From Alphaproteobacteria bacterium (GTDB lineage Bacteria; Pseudomonadota; Alphaproteobacteria; Micropepsales; Micropepsaceae), in NCBI GenBank assembly GCA_025924715.1, contig JAICHV010000008.1, positions 1 to 64,000 on the forward strand: a stretch of DNA of 64,000 nucleotides, read 5' to 3'. This document shows positions 43,445-53,585 of the stretch, piece by piece. How positions within the stretch are numbered: position 1 is the stretch's first letter; each line of letters starts with the position of its first letter. The notes beneath the pieces are model-generated. The model was not told the origin of the DNA and made no database searches. It saw only the letters and a program-made list of their open reading frames with translations. Made by a program: the position numbers and the translations under genes.

Positions 43445-44806
43445 ATGACGGAAGCGGACCAGGTTCTGGAAGCGCAGATCGATCTGTGGCGCGACTTCCT
43501 GCGCGCCCGTCAAGCCATCCATGCCGGCGACATCGCCGAGATGGAGGATCACCTGCGCCAGCGGATTGCGGGACTCTGCGCGGTCGGCCTGGCCCCCGAC
43601 GAGGCTTTCCTGGTCGCGGTCAAGCGCATGGGCGCCCTGGACGCAATCTCGCGCGAATTCGCCCGCGAACATTCCGAGCGGCTGTGGAAACAACTGGTCG
43701 CCGCCCCGCAAATGGGCGTCCCGTCCGCCACGGCCCGCAAGGAAACTCTCGCGGTCTTTGGCCTGGCGCTGGCCGCGGCCGTGGCGGTCAAAATTCCCGC
43801 CCTGTTCGGTCTTTCGCTGCAAACCAATGAAAGCTTTTATGCCCGCAATGCCAGTCTTTTCGTCTTGCCGCTGCTGGCGGTCTATTTCGCGGGCAAGCGG
43901 GGGCTGACGGCCCGAACCATTGCGGTGCTGGCGGCGCTCTTCGCCGCGGCCGCGGTCTTCGCCAATATCTATCCTTTCGCGCCTGTGAGTTCCACTGCGG
44001 CGCTCACCGCCGTCCATTTGCCTATGCTGCTCTGGCTTGCCGCCGGTGTCGCCTATGCGGGCAACCGCTGGCGGCAGGCCGCCGGACGGATGGACTTCAT
44101 CCGCTTCACGGGGGAATTTTTCATCTATTTCGTCCTGATCGCCATGGGCGGGGTGGTGCTCTGTGCCATCGCAGCCATGATCTTCAAGGCCGCCGGCATC
44201 CGGGTCGATGAGTTCCTGAGCAATTGGCTGGTGCCTTGCGGCGCGGCCGGCGCGGTGATTATCGGCTCTTGGCTGGTGGAGGCCAAGCAAAGCGTGGTCG
44301 AGAATATGGCGCCGGTCCTGGCGCGGCTGTTCACCCCGCTTTTCGCGGCGCTGCTGATGGTGTTCCTGGCAACCTTGCTGGTGACCGGGCGCGGCCTTGC
44401 CATCGAGCGCGAATTGCTGATCGTGTTCGACCTCTTGCTGGTGCTGGTGCTGGGGCTGCTGCTGTATGCGATGTCGGCGCGCGACCGCGACGCCCCGCCC
44501 GGCGCCTTCGACGTGATGCAGGTCTTGTTGCTGCTGGCGGCCCTGCTGGTGGACGCCGTGGCGCTGTGGGCCATTGCCGCGCGCATCGGCGAATTCGGCG
44601 TCACCCCGAACCGCATCGCGGCGCTGGGGGAAAACGCGATCCTGCTGGTCAACTTGGCCTGGTCGGCGGTGCTCTATATCCGCTTCCTGCGCCGGCGCGG
44701 CGGCTTCGAGGCGCTGGAGCGCTGGCAGACCAATTATGTGCCGGTCTATGCGGCCTGGGCGGCGACGGTGGTCATCGCCTTCCCGCCGCTGTTCAAATAC
44801 ATGTGA
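43445..44806 (+). CDS. Membrane protein with permease-prefix-like N-terminus, PadR partner
   Basis: 453 residues from the ATG at 43445 with AGGGAG upstream. Residues 1-90 are soluble and helical (LEAQIDLWRDFLRARQAI, then EMEDHLRQRIAGL and DEAFLVAVKRMG), as in the permease-prefix/HAAS domains that follow PadR genes. Residues 95-450 hold about ten transmembrane helices, perhaps DUF4153-like. Function unknown; the PadR pairing suggests envelope-stress or antimicrobial sensing. Confidence 0.8.
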   Translation: MTEADQVLEAQIDLWRDFLRARQAIHAGDIAEMEDHLRQRIAGLCAVGLAPDEAFLVAVKRMGALDAISREFAREHSERLWKQLVAAPQMGVPSATARKETLAVFGLALAAAVAVKIPALFGLSLQTNESFYARNASLFVLPLLAVYFAGKRGLTARTIAVLAALFAAAAVFANIYPFAPVSSTAALTAVHLPMLLWLAAGVAYAGNRWRQAAGRMDFIRFTGEFFIYFVLIAMGGVVLCAIAAMIFKAAGIRVDEFLSNWLVPCGAAGAVIIGSWLVEAKQSVVENMAPVLARLFTPLFAALLMVFLATLLVTGRGLAIERELLIVFDLLLVLVLGLLLYAMSARDRDAPPGAFDVMQVLLLLAALLVDAVALWAIAARIGEFGVTPNRIAALGENAILLVNLAWSAVLYIRFLRRRGGFEALERWQTNYVPVYAAWAATVVIAFPPLFKYM

Positions 44807-44815
44807 CCGGCCCGG

Positions 44816-45973
44816 TTATCCTCTCGCCGCATAGTCCCGGTGCACGTCATGGCTTTTAATGCCGACATTGGCGGGCGGCATTTCCAGCCAGTCCTTGCGT
44901 TTGAGGGTACGCTTGGTGTCTTCGTAGCCATTGGCCCAATGCTCATGCATGGAATCGGCGGAGAATTCGAAATCCCGCGCGTTTCCTTCATGGCTTTTCT
45001 GCTGATAGATCATCTGCAGGATGGTGGCCTGGGGCAGATCGGCCAGCCGGTCGCGCATCACCCGCTGCTCCTCGGATAGATCCGCCTCCGGCACCTTGAT
45101 CAGCGCCTCATAGGCGCGCCGCTTCCAACGCTGCAGCCGCGAGAACATATCGGTGACCTGGCGCGTGCGGGAGGAATACATGATATCCTTATGCCGGCCC
45201 ATCACGTCTTGGATGGTTCGCGGCAGGGCGCCGTCGGCGCTGAACAGGTCGACCTGGAACACCAGCGAATTCAAATTGTCGTCCTGGGCCAGAAGATGCT
45301 GCAGCGGTGTGTTGGAAACGATGCCGCCATCCCAGAAATATTCGCCGCCGATCTCGACCATCGGGAGCGCCGGCGGGAGCGCCGCCGACGCCATCACATG
45401 CTCCGGCCCGATTTTGTCTTGCGCATTGTCGAAGAAGACGAAATTTCCGCTTCGCACATTGACGGCGCCCACCGAAAAGCGCGCCCGGGTGGCATTGATG
45501 CGCGAAAAATCCACCAGCTCGGTCAAAGTCTCGCGCAAGGGGCCGGTGTCGTAATAGGACGTCGCCTCGCGCGCGCCGGCGGGCAGGAACCAGGGATTGA
45601 TCTTGTGCGGCGCGAAAAATCCCGGCTGACCGAAAAAGGCGGTGGTGAAGGTGCTGAAGGCGTTGCGCGCCTGGCGGTAGATGTCGCCATCGGGGGCATG
45701 GAGCCATAGCGTGCGGTCGGTGATCCGGTTCCAGAATTCGCGCAGCGCATCCAGCCGCCGGTCCTTGGCATTGCCGGCGATCAGCGCGGCATTGATGCCG
45801 CCGATCGAGACCCCCGAAATCCAATCGGGCTCCAGCCCGGCCTCATGCAAGGCCTGGTAGACGCCCGCCTGATAGGCGCCCAGCGCCCCACCACCCTGCA
45901 GCACCAGGGCGATGCGCTCGCAGCCCTTGGGGCGCCACAGCGGGGGATGGATTTGGATCGGCTTGGTATCCAT
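44816..45973 (-). CDS. Patatin-like phospholipase
   Basis: 385 residues. VLQGGGALGAYQAGVYQAL is the oxyanion-hole motif, SGVSIGGINAALIAGN holds the nucleophile Ser (G-x-S-x-G) and WDGGIVSNTPL the catalytic Asp (DGG). A C-terminal extension (about 275-385) matches the DUF3734-type tail of bacterial patatins. A lipid acyl hydrolase, cytosolic or membrane-associated since no signal peptide is present. Confidence 0.93.
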   Translation of the reverse strand: MDTKPIQIHPPLWRPKGCERIALVLQGGGALGAYQAGVYQALHEAGLEPDWISGVSIGGINAALIAGNAKDRRLDALREFWNRITDRTLWLHAPDGDIYRQARNAFSTFTTAFFGQPGFFAPHKINPWFLPAGAREATSYYDTGPLRETLTELVDFSRINATRARFSVGAVNVRSGNFVFFDNAQDKIGPEHVMASAALPPALPMVEIGGEYFWDGGIVSNTPLQHLLAQDDNLNSLVFQVDLFSADGALPRTIQDVMGRHKDIMYSSRTRQVTDMFSRLQRWKRRAYEALIKVPEADLSEEQRVMRDRLADLPQATILQMIYQQKSHEGNARDFEFSADSMHEHWANGYEDTKRTLKRKDWLEMPPANVGIKSHDVHRDYAARG

Positions 45974-46090
45974 GGACTACAGCCTAGGACAGGCGCCTTA
46001 ATTTCTGATTTCCCCGCTGCGTCCCTTTAGCCCGGAGCCGCCCAACCCGCGCCGTGCCATGCTGGCGATCAAGGAAAAGCAGGAGTTTTC

Positions 46091-46873
46091 ATGCTCAATG
46101 GCAAAACCGCCCTCGTCACCGGATCGACCAGCGGCATCGGCCTGGCCGTCGCCCGGGCCTTCGCCAAGGACGGCGCCCATGTGGTGATCAATGGCTTCGG
46201 CGAGCCCGATGCCATCGAACGCGAACGCGCCGCTATCGAAAAGGACTTCGGCGTCAAAGCGCTCTATAGCGGCGCCGATATGAGCAAGGGCGAGGAGATC
46301 GCCGCCATGATCGCGGAGATGGGCGCCGCGATGGGCGGGATCGACATCCTGGTCAACAATGCCGGCATCCAGTTCGTCTCGCCGATCGAGGATTTCCCGG
46401 TGGAAAAATGGGACCAGGTGATCGCCATCAATCTTTCCGCCGCCTTCCACGCCACTCGCGCCGCAGTGCCGGGAATGAAGGCGAAGAAATGGGGCCGCAT
46501 CATCAACACCGCCTCGGCCCATGCCCTGGTCGCCTCGCCCTTCAAAGCCGCCTATGTCGCCGCCAAACACGGCATCGCCGGCCTGACCAAGACCGTGGCC
46601 CTGGAAGTCGCCGCGCATGGCATCACCGCCAATGCGATCTGCCCCGGCTATGTCTGGACGCCGCTGGTGGAAAAACAGATACCCGACACCATGAAGGCGC
46701 GCGGGATGACGCGTGAGCAGGTGATCAACGATATCCTGCTGGCGGTGCAACCGACCAAGAAATTCGTCACCGTCGAGGAAATCGCCGGCCTGGCGCTCTA
46801 CCTCGCCTCCGACCTCGCCGCCTCGATCAACGGCGCGATCCTCAGTATCGACGGCGGCTGGACGGCTGCCTAA
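46091..46873 (+). CDS. bdhA: D-3-hydroxybutyrate dehydrogenase
   Basis: 260 residues, classical SDR: TGSTSGIGLAVARAF (NAD loop), NNAGIQFVSPIEDFP, catalytic YVAAK and NAICPGYVWTPLVEKQIP, the last being diagnostic for BdhA. It converts 3-hydroxybutyrate to acetoacetate with NAD and fits polyhydroxybutyrate use. No other PHB genes are nearby. Its stop codon overlaps by 4 bases the stop of the convergent molybdenum hydroxylase gene. Confidence 0.93.
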   Translation: MLNGKTALVTGSTSGIGLAVARAFAKDGAHVVINGFGEPDAIERERAAIEKDFGVKALYSGADMSKGEEIAAMIAEMGAAMGGIDILVNNAGIQFVSPIEDFPVEKWDQVIAINLSAAFHATRAAVPGMKAKKWGRIINTASAHALVASPFKAAYVAAKHGIAGLTKTVALEVAAHGITANAICPGYVWTPLVEKQIPDTMKARGMTREQVINDILLAVQPTKKFVTVEEIAGLALYLASDLAASINGAILSIDGGWTAA

Positions 46874-49080
46874 AGTTGAGTGAGTTGGGTCAGCTTCACG
46901 TTCTTGAACGGTAGTGAGCGCACCCGTTTGCCGCTGGCGGCGAAGATCGCGTTGGCGATGGCCGCCGCGATCGGGGCCACCGAACATTCGCCCACGCCGC
47001 CCCATTTGGGCTTGCCGGCGTCGTCCACGCCACCGCTCAGCGACAGATGCGCTTCCAGCGCCGGCGCATCGGCCAGCCGCACCATGCGGTATTTGTCGAA
47101 ATTGCTTTCGACCGGCGCGCCATCCTTGATGGTGATCTCCCCATACAGCATCGCGGTCATGCCGAAAATGATTCCGCCTTCGATCTGGGCTTCGACCAGA
47201 TTCGGGTTGACGACATGATAAGCGTCGACCGCGCCATAGACCTTGTCGACCGTGACATTGCCGCCGGCATCCACCGTCACTTCGGCGACATGGCCGGCAA
47301 TGGCCCCGTGATTGTCGGCAATGGCGATGCCGCGGCCCTTTCCGGATGGCAGCTTGCTGCCCCATTTGCTCACCGTCGCCAGCTTGTCGATCACGCCCAA
47401 CGTGTCGGCCCGCTTGGTCAGGGAGCGGCGGAATTCCACCGGGTCCCTGCCCGCCGCATGAGCAACCTCGTCGATGAAGCTTTCCAGATAAAACGTGTTC
47501 TGCGAGCCGCCCACCGAACGCCAATAGGACACCGGGATATGCGTGTTCTTGTTGACGACGCCGGTGTACCAGTTGGGAATATTGTCATAGGGCACCGAAG
47601 GCCCGATGCCTTCGACCGAGGTGCCGTCGACATCGCCGCGCAGATTACCGCTCGACTTCTGGATCGAGCCGCAAGCCGATTCGATATGCAGCGCTTCCAG
47701 CCGCCCATCGGCGCTCAGCGAGGCTTTCAGCCGCGCCGCCGATTGCGGGCGATAGCGGTCCGCGGCCATGTCCTGTTCGCGTGACCACAAAAGCTGCATC
47801 GGCTTGTCGATGCCGCCCGCCTTGGCGACCAGCACTGCCTGTTTCAGCTCATCGCCGCCGGAGCGCCGGCCAAAGCCGCCCCCCAGATAGCATTGATGGA
47901 AATAGACCTGTTCCGGCTTCAGCCCCGCCAAGGTCGCGGCCATCTTGGCATTGGCCAGCGCCGCCTGCGACCCCATCCACACATCCAGCCGGTCGGCGGT
48001 CAGATGCACCGTGGCATTGCAAGGCTCCATGGTGGCGTGTGCCAGCAAGGGCGTTTCATAAACCGCTTCCACCACATGGGCGGCTTTGGCGATCGCGCCC
48101 TTGGCGTCGCCGTCATTGCGCGCGGTGGTCATGGGCGTGTCCAGCGCGGCGCGATATTCCGCCTTGAACTGTGCGGTGTCCGTTTTCGCCGCCGCGCCGC
48201 CGTCCCAAGTGATTTTCAGCGCCTTCAGGCCTTGGTTGGCGCGCCAGAAATTGTCCGCCACCACGGCCACGGCGTCGTCCAGCTTGACGATCTTGACGAT
48301 GCCGCGCTTTCCAACCACCGCGCTGTCGTCCACCGCCACCAATTTTCCGCCCGGGACCGGGCAGGATTGGATGGCGGCATAAAGCTGACCCGCCTCGCGG
48401 GTATCGATCCCGTATTTGGCGCTGCCGTCGGATTTGACCGCCGAATCCAGACGCGGCTGCCGCGTGCCGGCCAGCTTGAACTGCGCCGGTGTCTTGATCG
48501 CCGGTTCGGCCACCAGCGTGACCTTGGCCGCGTCTTGCGCCAAGGCGCCGTAAGTAAGCTTGCGGCCGCTGGCCGTGTGGGTGACGACGCCCTGGGCCGC
48601 GGTGCAAGCCTCGGCAGGCACATTCCATTTCGCCGCCGCCGCCGCCACCAGCCGCGCCCGCGCCGAAGCGCCGGCCTGCTGGACATATTGCCAGGTGCCG
48701 CGAATGCCGCGGCTGCCCGAGGTGGTCATATCGTGATAGACGCTGTTCTCGCGGATATTACGGTTCACCGAAGCGAACTCGACCTTCACTTTGGTCCAAT
48801 CGCATTCCAGTTCTTCCGCCAGCAGCATGGGCAGGCCCGAGCCGGTGCCCTGCCCCATCTCCGCCATCGGACAGCGCAAGGTCACCGATTCATCCGGCCC
48901 GATCACCACCCAGGCATTGACCTCGCGCGGGTCGAGCCCGTCCGCGGCCCAATAGCGCGCGCCCAATTCCGGCATGGCCGCCTGCGCCTGGCCCGGGATC
49001 AAGATGCCCAGCGCCAGGCCGCCGGCGACGGTGCTGCCGGTGACGACGAAGTGACGACGAGAAATTTCCAGTTTGCCCAT
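46870..49080 (-). CDS. Molybdopterin-binding large subunit of an exported xanthine-dehydrogenase-family hydroxylase
   Basis: 736 residues from the ATG at 49080 with a GAGGCGG ribosome-binding site. The Tat signal ISRRHFVVTGSTVAGGLALG shows export of a folded cofactor enzyme. The molybdopterin domains follow (MAEMGQGTGSGLPMLLAEEL near 95, CYLGGGFGRRSG, and GGVGECSVAPIAAAI with the catalytic Glu near the end). The pattern is that of the isoquinoline 1-oxidoreductase beta subunit, but the substrate may be another aldehyde or N-heterocycle. Lies 8 bp after the small-subunit gene. Confidence 0.92.
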   Translation of the reverse strand: MGKLEISRRHFVVTGSTVAGGLALGILIPGQAQAAMPELGARYWAADGLDPREVNAWVVIGPDESVTLRCPMAEMGQGTGSGLPMLLAEELECDWTKVKVEFASVNRNIRENSVYHDMTTSGSRGIRGTWQYVQQAGASARARLVAAAAAKWNVPAEACTAAQGVVTHTASGRKLTYGALAQDAAKVTLVAEPAIKTPAQFKLAGTRQPRLDSAVKSDGSAKYGIDTREAGQLYAAIQSCPVPGGKLVAVDDSAVVGKRGIVKIVKLDDAVAVVADNFWRANQGLKALKITWDGGAAAKTDTAQFKAEYRAALDTPMTTARNDGDAKGAIAKAAHVVEAVYETPLLAHATMEPCNATVHLTADRLDVWMGSQAALANAKMAATLAGLKPEQVYFHQCYLGGGFGRRSGGDELKQAVLVAKAGGIDKPMQLLWSREQDMAADRYRPQSAARLKASLSADGRLEALHIESACGSIQKSSGNLRGDVDGTSVEGIGPSVPYDNIPNWYTGVVNKNTHIPVSYWRSVGGSQNTFYLESFIDEVAHAAGRDPVEFRRSLTKRADTLGVIDKLATVSKWGSKLPSGKGRGIAIADNHGAIAGHVAEVTVDAGGNVTVDKVYGAVDAYHVVNPNLVEAQIEGGIIFGMTAMLYGEITIKDGAPVESNFDKYRMVRLADAPALEAHLSLSGGVDDAGKPKWGGVGECSVAPIAAAIANAIFAASGKRVRSLPFKNVKLTQLTQL

Positions 49081-49088
49081 GGCCCGCC

Positions 49089-49541
49089 TCACGCTTTCAT
49101 GCCGGCGGCGCGATGAATGGCCCGGCGAACCCGGCCATACGTCCCGCAGCGGCAAATATTGGTGATGGTGTTGATGTCGGCATCGGTCGGCTTGGGCTTT
49201 TGCGCCAAGAGCGCCACCGCCGCCATGATCTGTCCCGATTGGCAATAGCCGCATTGCGGCACGTCTTCCGCCACCCAGGCGGCCTGGACCGGATGGGGCT
49301 TGCCGCCTTCGCTGAGGCCTTCGATGGTGGTGATGGTCTTGCCTTGCGCCGCCGCGGCGGTGAAGGACCAGGACCGCACCGGCTTGCCGTCCAGCATTAC
49401 CGTGCAGGCGCCGCACTGGCCAATGCCGCAGCCATATTTGGTACCGGTCAGTCCGATCTCATTGCGCAGCGCCCAGAGCAGCGGCATCTCCGGCTCGATG
49501 TCGAGCGCATGATCCTGACCATTGACCTTGAGGGTAATCAT
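49089..49541 (-). CDS. (2Fe-2S) small subunit of the molybdenum hydroxylase
   Basis: 150 residues. Plant-type ferredoxin cluster ([13 protein letters not shown] and the distal Cys) and a second helical cluster domain ([10 protein letters not shown], then ICRCGTY). Matches the alpha subunit of isoquinoline 1-oxidoreductase-type enzymes. It has no signal and should travel with the Tat-signalled large subunit by hitchhiking. No FAD subunit is encoded, so a periplasmic cytochrome is the likely electron acceptor. Confidence 0.94.
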   Translation of the reverse strand: MITLKVNGQDHALDIEPEMPLLWALRNEIGLTGTKYGCGIGQCGACTVMLDGKPVRSWSFTAAAAQGKTITTIEGLSEGGKPHPVQAAWVAEDVPQCGYCQSGQIMAAVALLAQKPKPTDADINTITNICRCGTYGRVRRAIHRAAGMKA

Positions 49542-49595
49542 CGCGGGAGCCTCCCTGGGGCTGCGGTTTTTACCACAATCGCGCCCGGCGCGGTA

Positions 49596-50459
49596 CTACT
49601 TCGCCAGGCGTTTGCGGGCGAGTTCCAGCTCCCGGCGCCGGGCCGGCGTGGTCGGCGGATAGCGCATTTTCAAGCCATCCAGCGTATCCAGCACGATCTG
49701 CGAGACGATCAGCCGGGCATTTTCCTTGTCGTCGGCGGGGATGACATACCAGGGCGCCGCCTTGGTACTGGTGGCGCCCAGGCAGCGCTCATAGGCCTTG
49801 CGGTAATCGGTCCAGACGTCGCGCTCCTTGAGGTCCGCGGGATCGAATTTCCAATTCTTGTCGGGATCGTCGATGCGGGCGAGAAAGCGCTGGCGCTGCT
49901 CCTCTTTGGACAGATGCAGGAAGAATTTCACAATCCTGGTGCCGTTGGCACTGAGATGGCGCTCCAGATGGACGATGGAGCGATAGCGCTCGTGCCAGAC
50001 GCCTTTTTTGGGTTTATCCGGTATCCCTTCGCCCTCCAGAATTTCCGGATGCACACGGGCGATCAGCACTTCCTCGTAATAGGAGCGGTTGAAGATTCCA
50101 ATCTTGCCCCGCGCCGGCAGGTCGCGGGTGGTGCGCCAGAGGAAATCATGCTGCAATTCGGCGGCACTGGGATGTTTATAGCTGAACACCTGGCAGCCCT
50201 GCGGATTGACCCCGCTCATGACATGCTTGATGACGCCGTCCTTGCCGGCTGCATCCATGGCCTGAAAGATCAGCAGCACGGCATAGCGGCCCGAGGCATA
50301 GAGCAATTGCTGGCGCTCGCTCAGCGCCGCCACATGCTCGGCCAGCATGGCGGTGTAATCGTCCTCGGAACGATAGGCCGGCTTGATCCGGGTGGGCCAG
50401 GCGCGCAAATCGCATTTGTCGCCCGGCTTCACGCGAAACGCATTGGAGTGGATTTTCAT
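49596..50459 (-). CDS. Polyphosphate kinase 2-family protein
   Basis: 287 residues. The PPK2 core: [18 protein letters not shown] (Walker A), [18 protein letters not shown], and [13 protein letters not shown] (Walker B region). The form matches the PPK2 branch that transfers phosphate from polyphosphate to AMP or ADP. The neighbour genes (heme-binding protein before, molybdenum hydroxylase after) give no obvious metabolic link. Confidence 0.92.
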   Translation of the reverse strand: MKIHSNAFRVKPGDKCDLRAWPTRIKPAYRSEDDYTAMLAEHVAALSERQQLLYASGRYAVLLIFQAMDAAGKDGVIKHVMSGVNPQGCQVFSYKHPSAAELQHDFLWRTTRDLPARGKIGIFNRSYYEEVLIARVHPEILEGEGIPDKPKKGVWHERYRSIVHLERHLSANGTRIVKFFLHLSKEEQRQRFLARIDDPDKNWKFDPADLKERDVWTDYRKAYERCLGATSTKAAPWYVIPADDKENARLIVSQIVLDTLDGLKMRYPPTTPARRRELELARKRLAK

Positions 50460-50464
50460 TTACG

Positions 50465-50968
50465 CTATTTCAGCTGATCGGCGACTTTGGCAATGCCGGC
50501 ATTGGCGCAGACTTCGTCCTTGTCGCCGCCCACCGCGCCGGAAGAGCCGACCGCGCCGATCACTTCATCGTGATATCGGATCGGCACCCCGCCGCCGACC
50601 CCGACCACGCCCTTGATGTTGGTCATGGGCGAGCCCAGCGTCGAATTTCTCTGGGTGGCAAAATCCTGCGACGTCTTGAACCGGCTGGCCAGGGTCAGCG
50701 CCGTATAGGCCTTGGCCTTGGACAGATCGATGGTGTGCAGGCCGGTGCCCTCGTCGCGCAGAAAGGCCTTCAGTTGGCCGCCGGAATCGATCACCGAAAT
50801 GGTGGTGTGGAAGCCCAGCGCCCGGCAGGCATCGATCGCCCCGCGGGCGATGGTCTCGGCCATCTCTATCGAGAGCTCATGATGGGTGACCAAGCCTGGG
50901 GCAGCGCCGGTCGGTTGGACGGCGCAGACGACGGCGCAAAACACGGCTGCGAAGCTGATAGAGCGCAT
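50465..50968 (-). CDS. Exported GlcG/HbpS-type heme-binding protein
   Basis: 167 residues. Signal peptide to GAA-P (about residue 23), then a GlcG/HbpS domain: CRALGFHTTISVIDSGGQLKA, and SSGAVGGDKDEVCANAGI at the end. HbpS binds heme; many relatives have no proven ligand. Ends 5 bases before the PPK2 start, so co-transcription is likely. Confidence 0.9.
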   Translation of the reverse strand: MRSISFAAVFCAVVCAVQPTGAAPGLVTHHELSIEMAETIARGAIDACRALGFHTTISVIDSGGQLKAFLRDEGTGLHTIDLSKAKAYTALTLASRFKTSQDFATQRNSTLGSPMTNIKGVVGVGGGVPIRYHDEVIGAVGSSGAVGGDKDEVCANAGIAKVADQLK

Positions 50969-50986
50969 GGCGCGGCCTCAGACTAT

Positions 50987-51071
50987 TGGTGCGGGCGGTC
51001 GGAATCGAACCGACACACCTTGCGGTACCAGATTTTGAGTCTGGCGCGTCTACCAGTTCCACCACGCCCGC
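50987..51071 (-). tRNA. tRNA-Leu (CAA)
   Basis: 85 nt. Acceptor GCGGGCG pairs with CGCCCGC, A73 and encoded CCA. Anticodon loop CTCAAAA (anticodon CAA, reads UUG), a long variable arm, T arm with GTTCGAT. Class II tRNA as expected for leucine. Confidence 0.95.
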
Positions 51072-51238
51072 ACAGGCAAGGGCGCCGAATATAGCGAGGG
51101 AAAATCGAGGGTCAATGACCGACATTGTCGGGACAAAATAGATGTTTTTCGACCGATCCCATCGCCGCGACGATAGGCTTTGACCGGCCGGAACCGGGGT
51201 GGTTAGCTGGCCGTCAATAAAGGGATGGGGAGGCCCCG

Positions 51239-52252
51239 ATGAAGTCCATTGTGGTTGCGGCGGCGGTTTGCGCAAGCGTGGCTCTTTGTGCCGGCATCGT
51301 TTTGGGACAGGCCATCCAGAATGGCGCCGCGCAATTTCCCCTGGCGGCGCCGGCCGGCAAGGATAGCGGCGCCCTGGAACATGCCCTGCCTGGCGCGGTC
51401 AATCAGGGCCCCTATGACATGACCAAATGGAAATACGGCCCCGCCTGGAATCCGCCGGCCGGCGCCAAGATCTGGAATCCGGTCAAGATCAAGATGATGC
51501 AAGGCGCCAAGGTGACGGCCGGCACGGTTTCCGCCGCCACCGATCCGGAAATCTACTGCGCCATGGCCAATGCCGGTTACGATTTTACCTGGACCGAAAT
51601 GCAGCACAATTCGCGCGATTGGAATGACGCGGCGCGGATGTGGGCCGCCTGCCCGCATGCCAAGGCGGTACCCGGCGTGCGGGTGGCCTATACCGATGAG
51701 CGTGAGGAGCAGCATGCGCTGGATGACGGCGCCTTGGTGCTGGTGGTGCCCACGATCCGCTCCTACGAAGAGGCCATCAAGGCGCGCGACTGGGCCTATT
51801 TTCCGCCCCTGGGCAAGCGCAGCCAGGGCACCGTCCAGGCCTTCACCATGTGGGATAATGTTCCGGGCGGCTATCGCAATACCATCAACGACAATCTGGT
51901 GCTGATCCTGATGATCGAGACCCTGGATGGTCTCAAAGACGCCGACCGCATCGCCAAGATTCCGGGCGTGACGGCGGTCTTCGCCGCCAGCACGGACCTC
52001 GGCAATTTCAGCGGCTACAAGCAGGGCGATCCCGATTACGAGCGCGAGATCAACATCGTGCATGACGCCGCCATCAAGGCCGGAGTGCGCCTTTGCGGCC
52101 CCATCGCCTGGAAGGACCGCCCCGACTTCACCTGCTTTCAAGCCGGAAGCGAGTTGACAGCCATCGCTCGCGGCGCGGCTGCCGAGCTTGGCACCCTCGC
52201 CAACACCCAGGGCAAGCCGGAGGTAGGCCCTTTCGCAGCGCCGGGACGATAG
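51239..52252 (+). CDS. Exported HpcH/HpaI-type aldolase
   Basis: 337 residues. An N-terminal signal peptide (1-23, hydrophobic [17 protein letters not shown]) precedes a TIM-barrel of the HpcH/HpaI aldolase/citrate-lyase family: [27 protein letters not shown] (catalytic His region), [11 protein letters not shown] (metal Glu) and STDLGNF (metal Asp). Relatives cleave 4-hydroxy-2-oxo acids to pyruvate and an aldehyde in the cytosol. The export signal is unusual; the active-site residues seem intact, so the protein may act in the periplasm. Confidence 0.87.
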   Translation: MKSIVVAAAVCASVALCAGIVLGQAIQNGAAQFPLAAPAGKDSGALEHALPGAVNQGPYDMTKWKYGPAWNPPAGAKIWNPVKIKMMQGAKVTAGTVSAATDPEIYCAMANAGYDFTWTEMQHNSRDWNDAARMWAACPHAKAVPGVRVAYTDEREEQHALDDGALVLVVPTIRSYEEAIKARDWAYFPPLGKRSQGTVQAFTMWDNVPGGYRNTINDNLVLILMIETLDGLKDADRIAKIPGVTAVFAASTDLGNFSGYKQGDPDYEREINIVHDAAIKAGVRLCGPIAWKDRPDFTCFQAGSELTAIARGAAAELGTLANTQGKPEVGPFAAPGR

Positions 52253-52295
52253 AAAGAGGACTTGCGCGTCAGATGCCCAAGGTTTTAATGACGCC

Positions 52296-53294
52296 ATGAA
52301 CGCACCGGCCAAAGACCTTGATGCCCTCCGTACCGACTGGACGCGGGAGGAGATCGCCGCGCTCTTCGCTCTGCCATTTCCCGAATTGATGTTCCGGGCG
52401 CAAAGCATTCACCGGCGCAATTTCGATCCCACAAAGGTGCAGGTTTCCACTTTGCTGTCGATCAAGACCGGCGGCTGTCCGGAAGACTGCGCCTATTGTC
52501 CGCAATCCGCCGCCCATGACACCGGCCTGAAAGCCGGCAAGCTGATGGAGATCGAGGCCGTTCTGGCCGAGGCCAGCCGCGCGCGCGACGCCGGCGCCAC
52601 GCGCTTCTGCATGGGCGCGGCCTGGCGTAGCCCTAAGGACAAGGATCTCGACACGGTCTGCGCCATGGTCGAAGGCGTCAAGGCGCTGGGGATGGAAAGC
52701 TGCGTCACCCTGGGCATGCTTACGCCCTCGCAAGCCCAGCGCCTGAAGACCGCGGGGCTGGATTATTACAATCACAATCTGGACACCTCGCCGGAATATT
52801 ATCGCCATATCATCAGTACACGGACATATCAGGAGCGCCTGGACACTTTGGAGCATGTCCGCGAGGCGGGGCTGTCGGTCTGCTGCGGCGGTATCGTGGG
52901 GATGGGCGAGAGCTTGGGCGACCGCATCGGCATGATCCATGCGCTCGCCACCCTCCCCGAACATCCCCAAAGCGTGCCGATCAACGCCCTGGTGGCGGTG
53001 GCGGGCACGCCGACGGCCAAGTCCACACCGCTGGATCCCATCGATTTCGTCCGCACCATCGCGGTTGCCCGCATCACCATGCCCCTTTCGATGGTGCGGC
53101 TATCGGCCGGGCGCGAAGACATGAGCGACGAGACCCAGGCGCTTTGCTTCCTGGCCGGCGCCAATTCAATTTTCTATGGGGACAAGCTGCTCACCACCCC
53201 CAATCCGGCCACCGATACCGATCAGGCGCTGTTCGCCCGTTTGGGGATAAGTTCCATGCAAATCGGGCAAAACCCGGCGCAAAACACACACTAG
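52296..53294 (+). CDS. bioB: Biotin synthase
   Basis: 332 residues, radical-SAM enzyme. [14 protein letters not shown] holds C61, C65 and C68 (CxxxCxxC) for the 4Fe-4S cluster; [13 protein letters not shown] and [10 protein letters not shown] are typical of BioB. It inserts sulfur into dethiobiotin. It stands apart from other bio genes. Confidence 0.97.
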   Translation: MNAPAKDLDALRTDWTREEIAALFALPFPELMFRAQSIHRRNFDPTKVQVSTLLSIKTGGCPEDCAYCPQSAAHDTGLKAGKLMEIEAVLAEASRARDAGATRFCMGAAWRSPKDKDLDTVCAMVEGVKALGMESCVTLGMLTPSQAQRLKTAGLDYYNHNLDTSPEYYRHIISTRTYQERLDTLEHVREAGLSVCCGGIVGMGESLGDRIGMIHALATLPEHPQSVPINALVAVAGTPTAKSTPLDPIDFVRTIAVARITMPLSMVRLSAGREDMSDETQALCFLAGANSIFYGDKLLTTPNPATDTDQALFARLGISSMQIGQNPAQNTH

Positions 53295-53347
53295 GCCTTA
53301 ACCCGGCGCTGGATAGGCTTGCCTATCGACAGTCGCGCCGGAAATCG

Positions 53348-53548
53348 ATGAAACAGCTCAGTCTTGGCTTTGCGATCCTGATTCTGGGCGCCGTGGTGCT
53401 GAGCCCGGTCGTGGCCTATCTGGGGCTGGATCCCATGCCGGGCGACATCGCTTTTCGCCATACCGGCCTCAATGTCACCATTCCCGTGGTCTATTCGTTG
53501 TGCGCCAGCGGCATGATGGGCCTTTTATATTATTTGCTGAAGGGATAA
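53348..53548 (+). CDS. DUF2905-family small membrane protein
   Basis: 66 residues, two transmembrane helices separated by [18 protein letters not shown]; the PGDI motif marks DUF2905. ATG at 53348, 53 bases after the bioB stop and 37 bases before purH, so the three may share a transcript. Function unknown. Confidence 0.85.
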   Translation: MKQLSLGFAILILGAVVLSPVVAYLGLDPMPGDIAFRHTGLNVTIPVVYSLCASGMMGLLYYLLKG

Positions 53549-53585
53549 GAGCCGCTCGCAACCTCGTCCACCCGCGAGTCGGCTC

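Noticed and set aside
47893..49116. 407-codon plus-strand open frame
   Set aside because: Antisense to the molybdenum hydroxylase large subunit; composition typical of a shadow frame.
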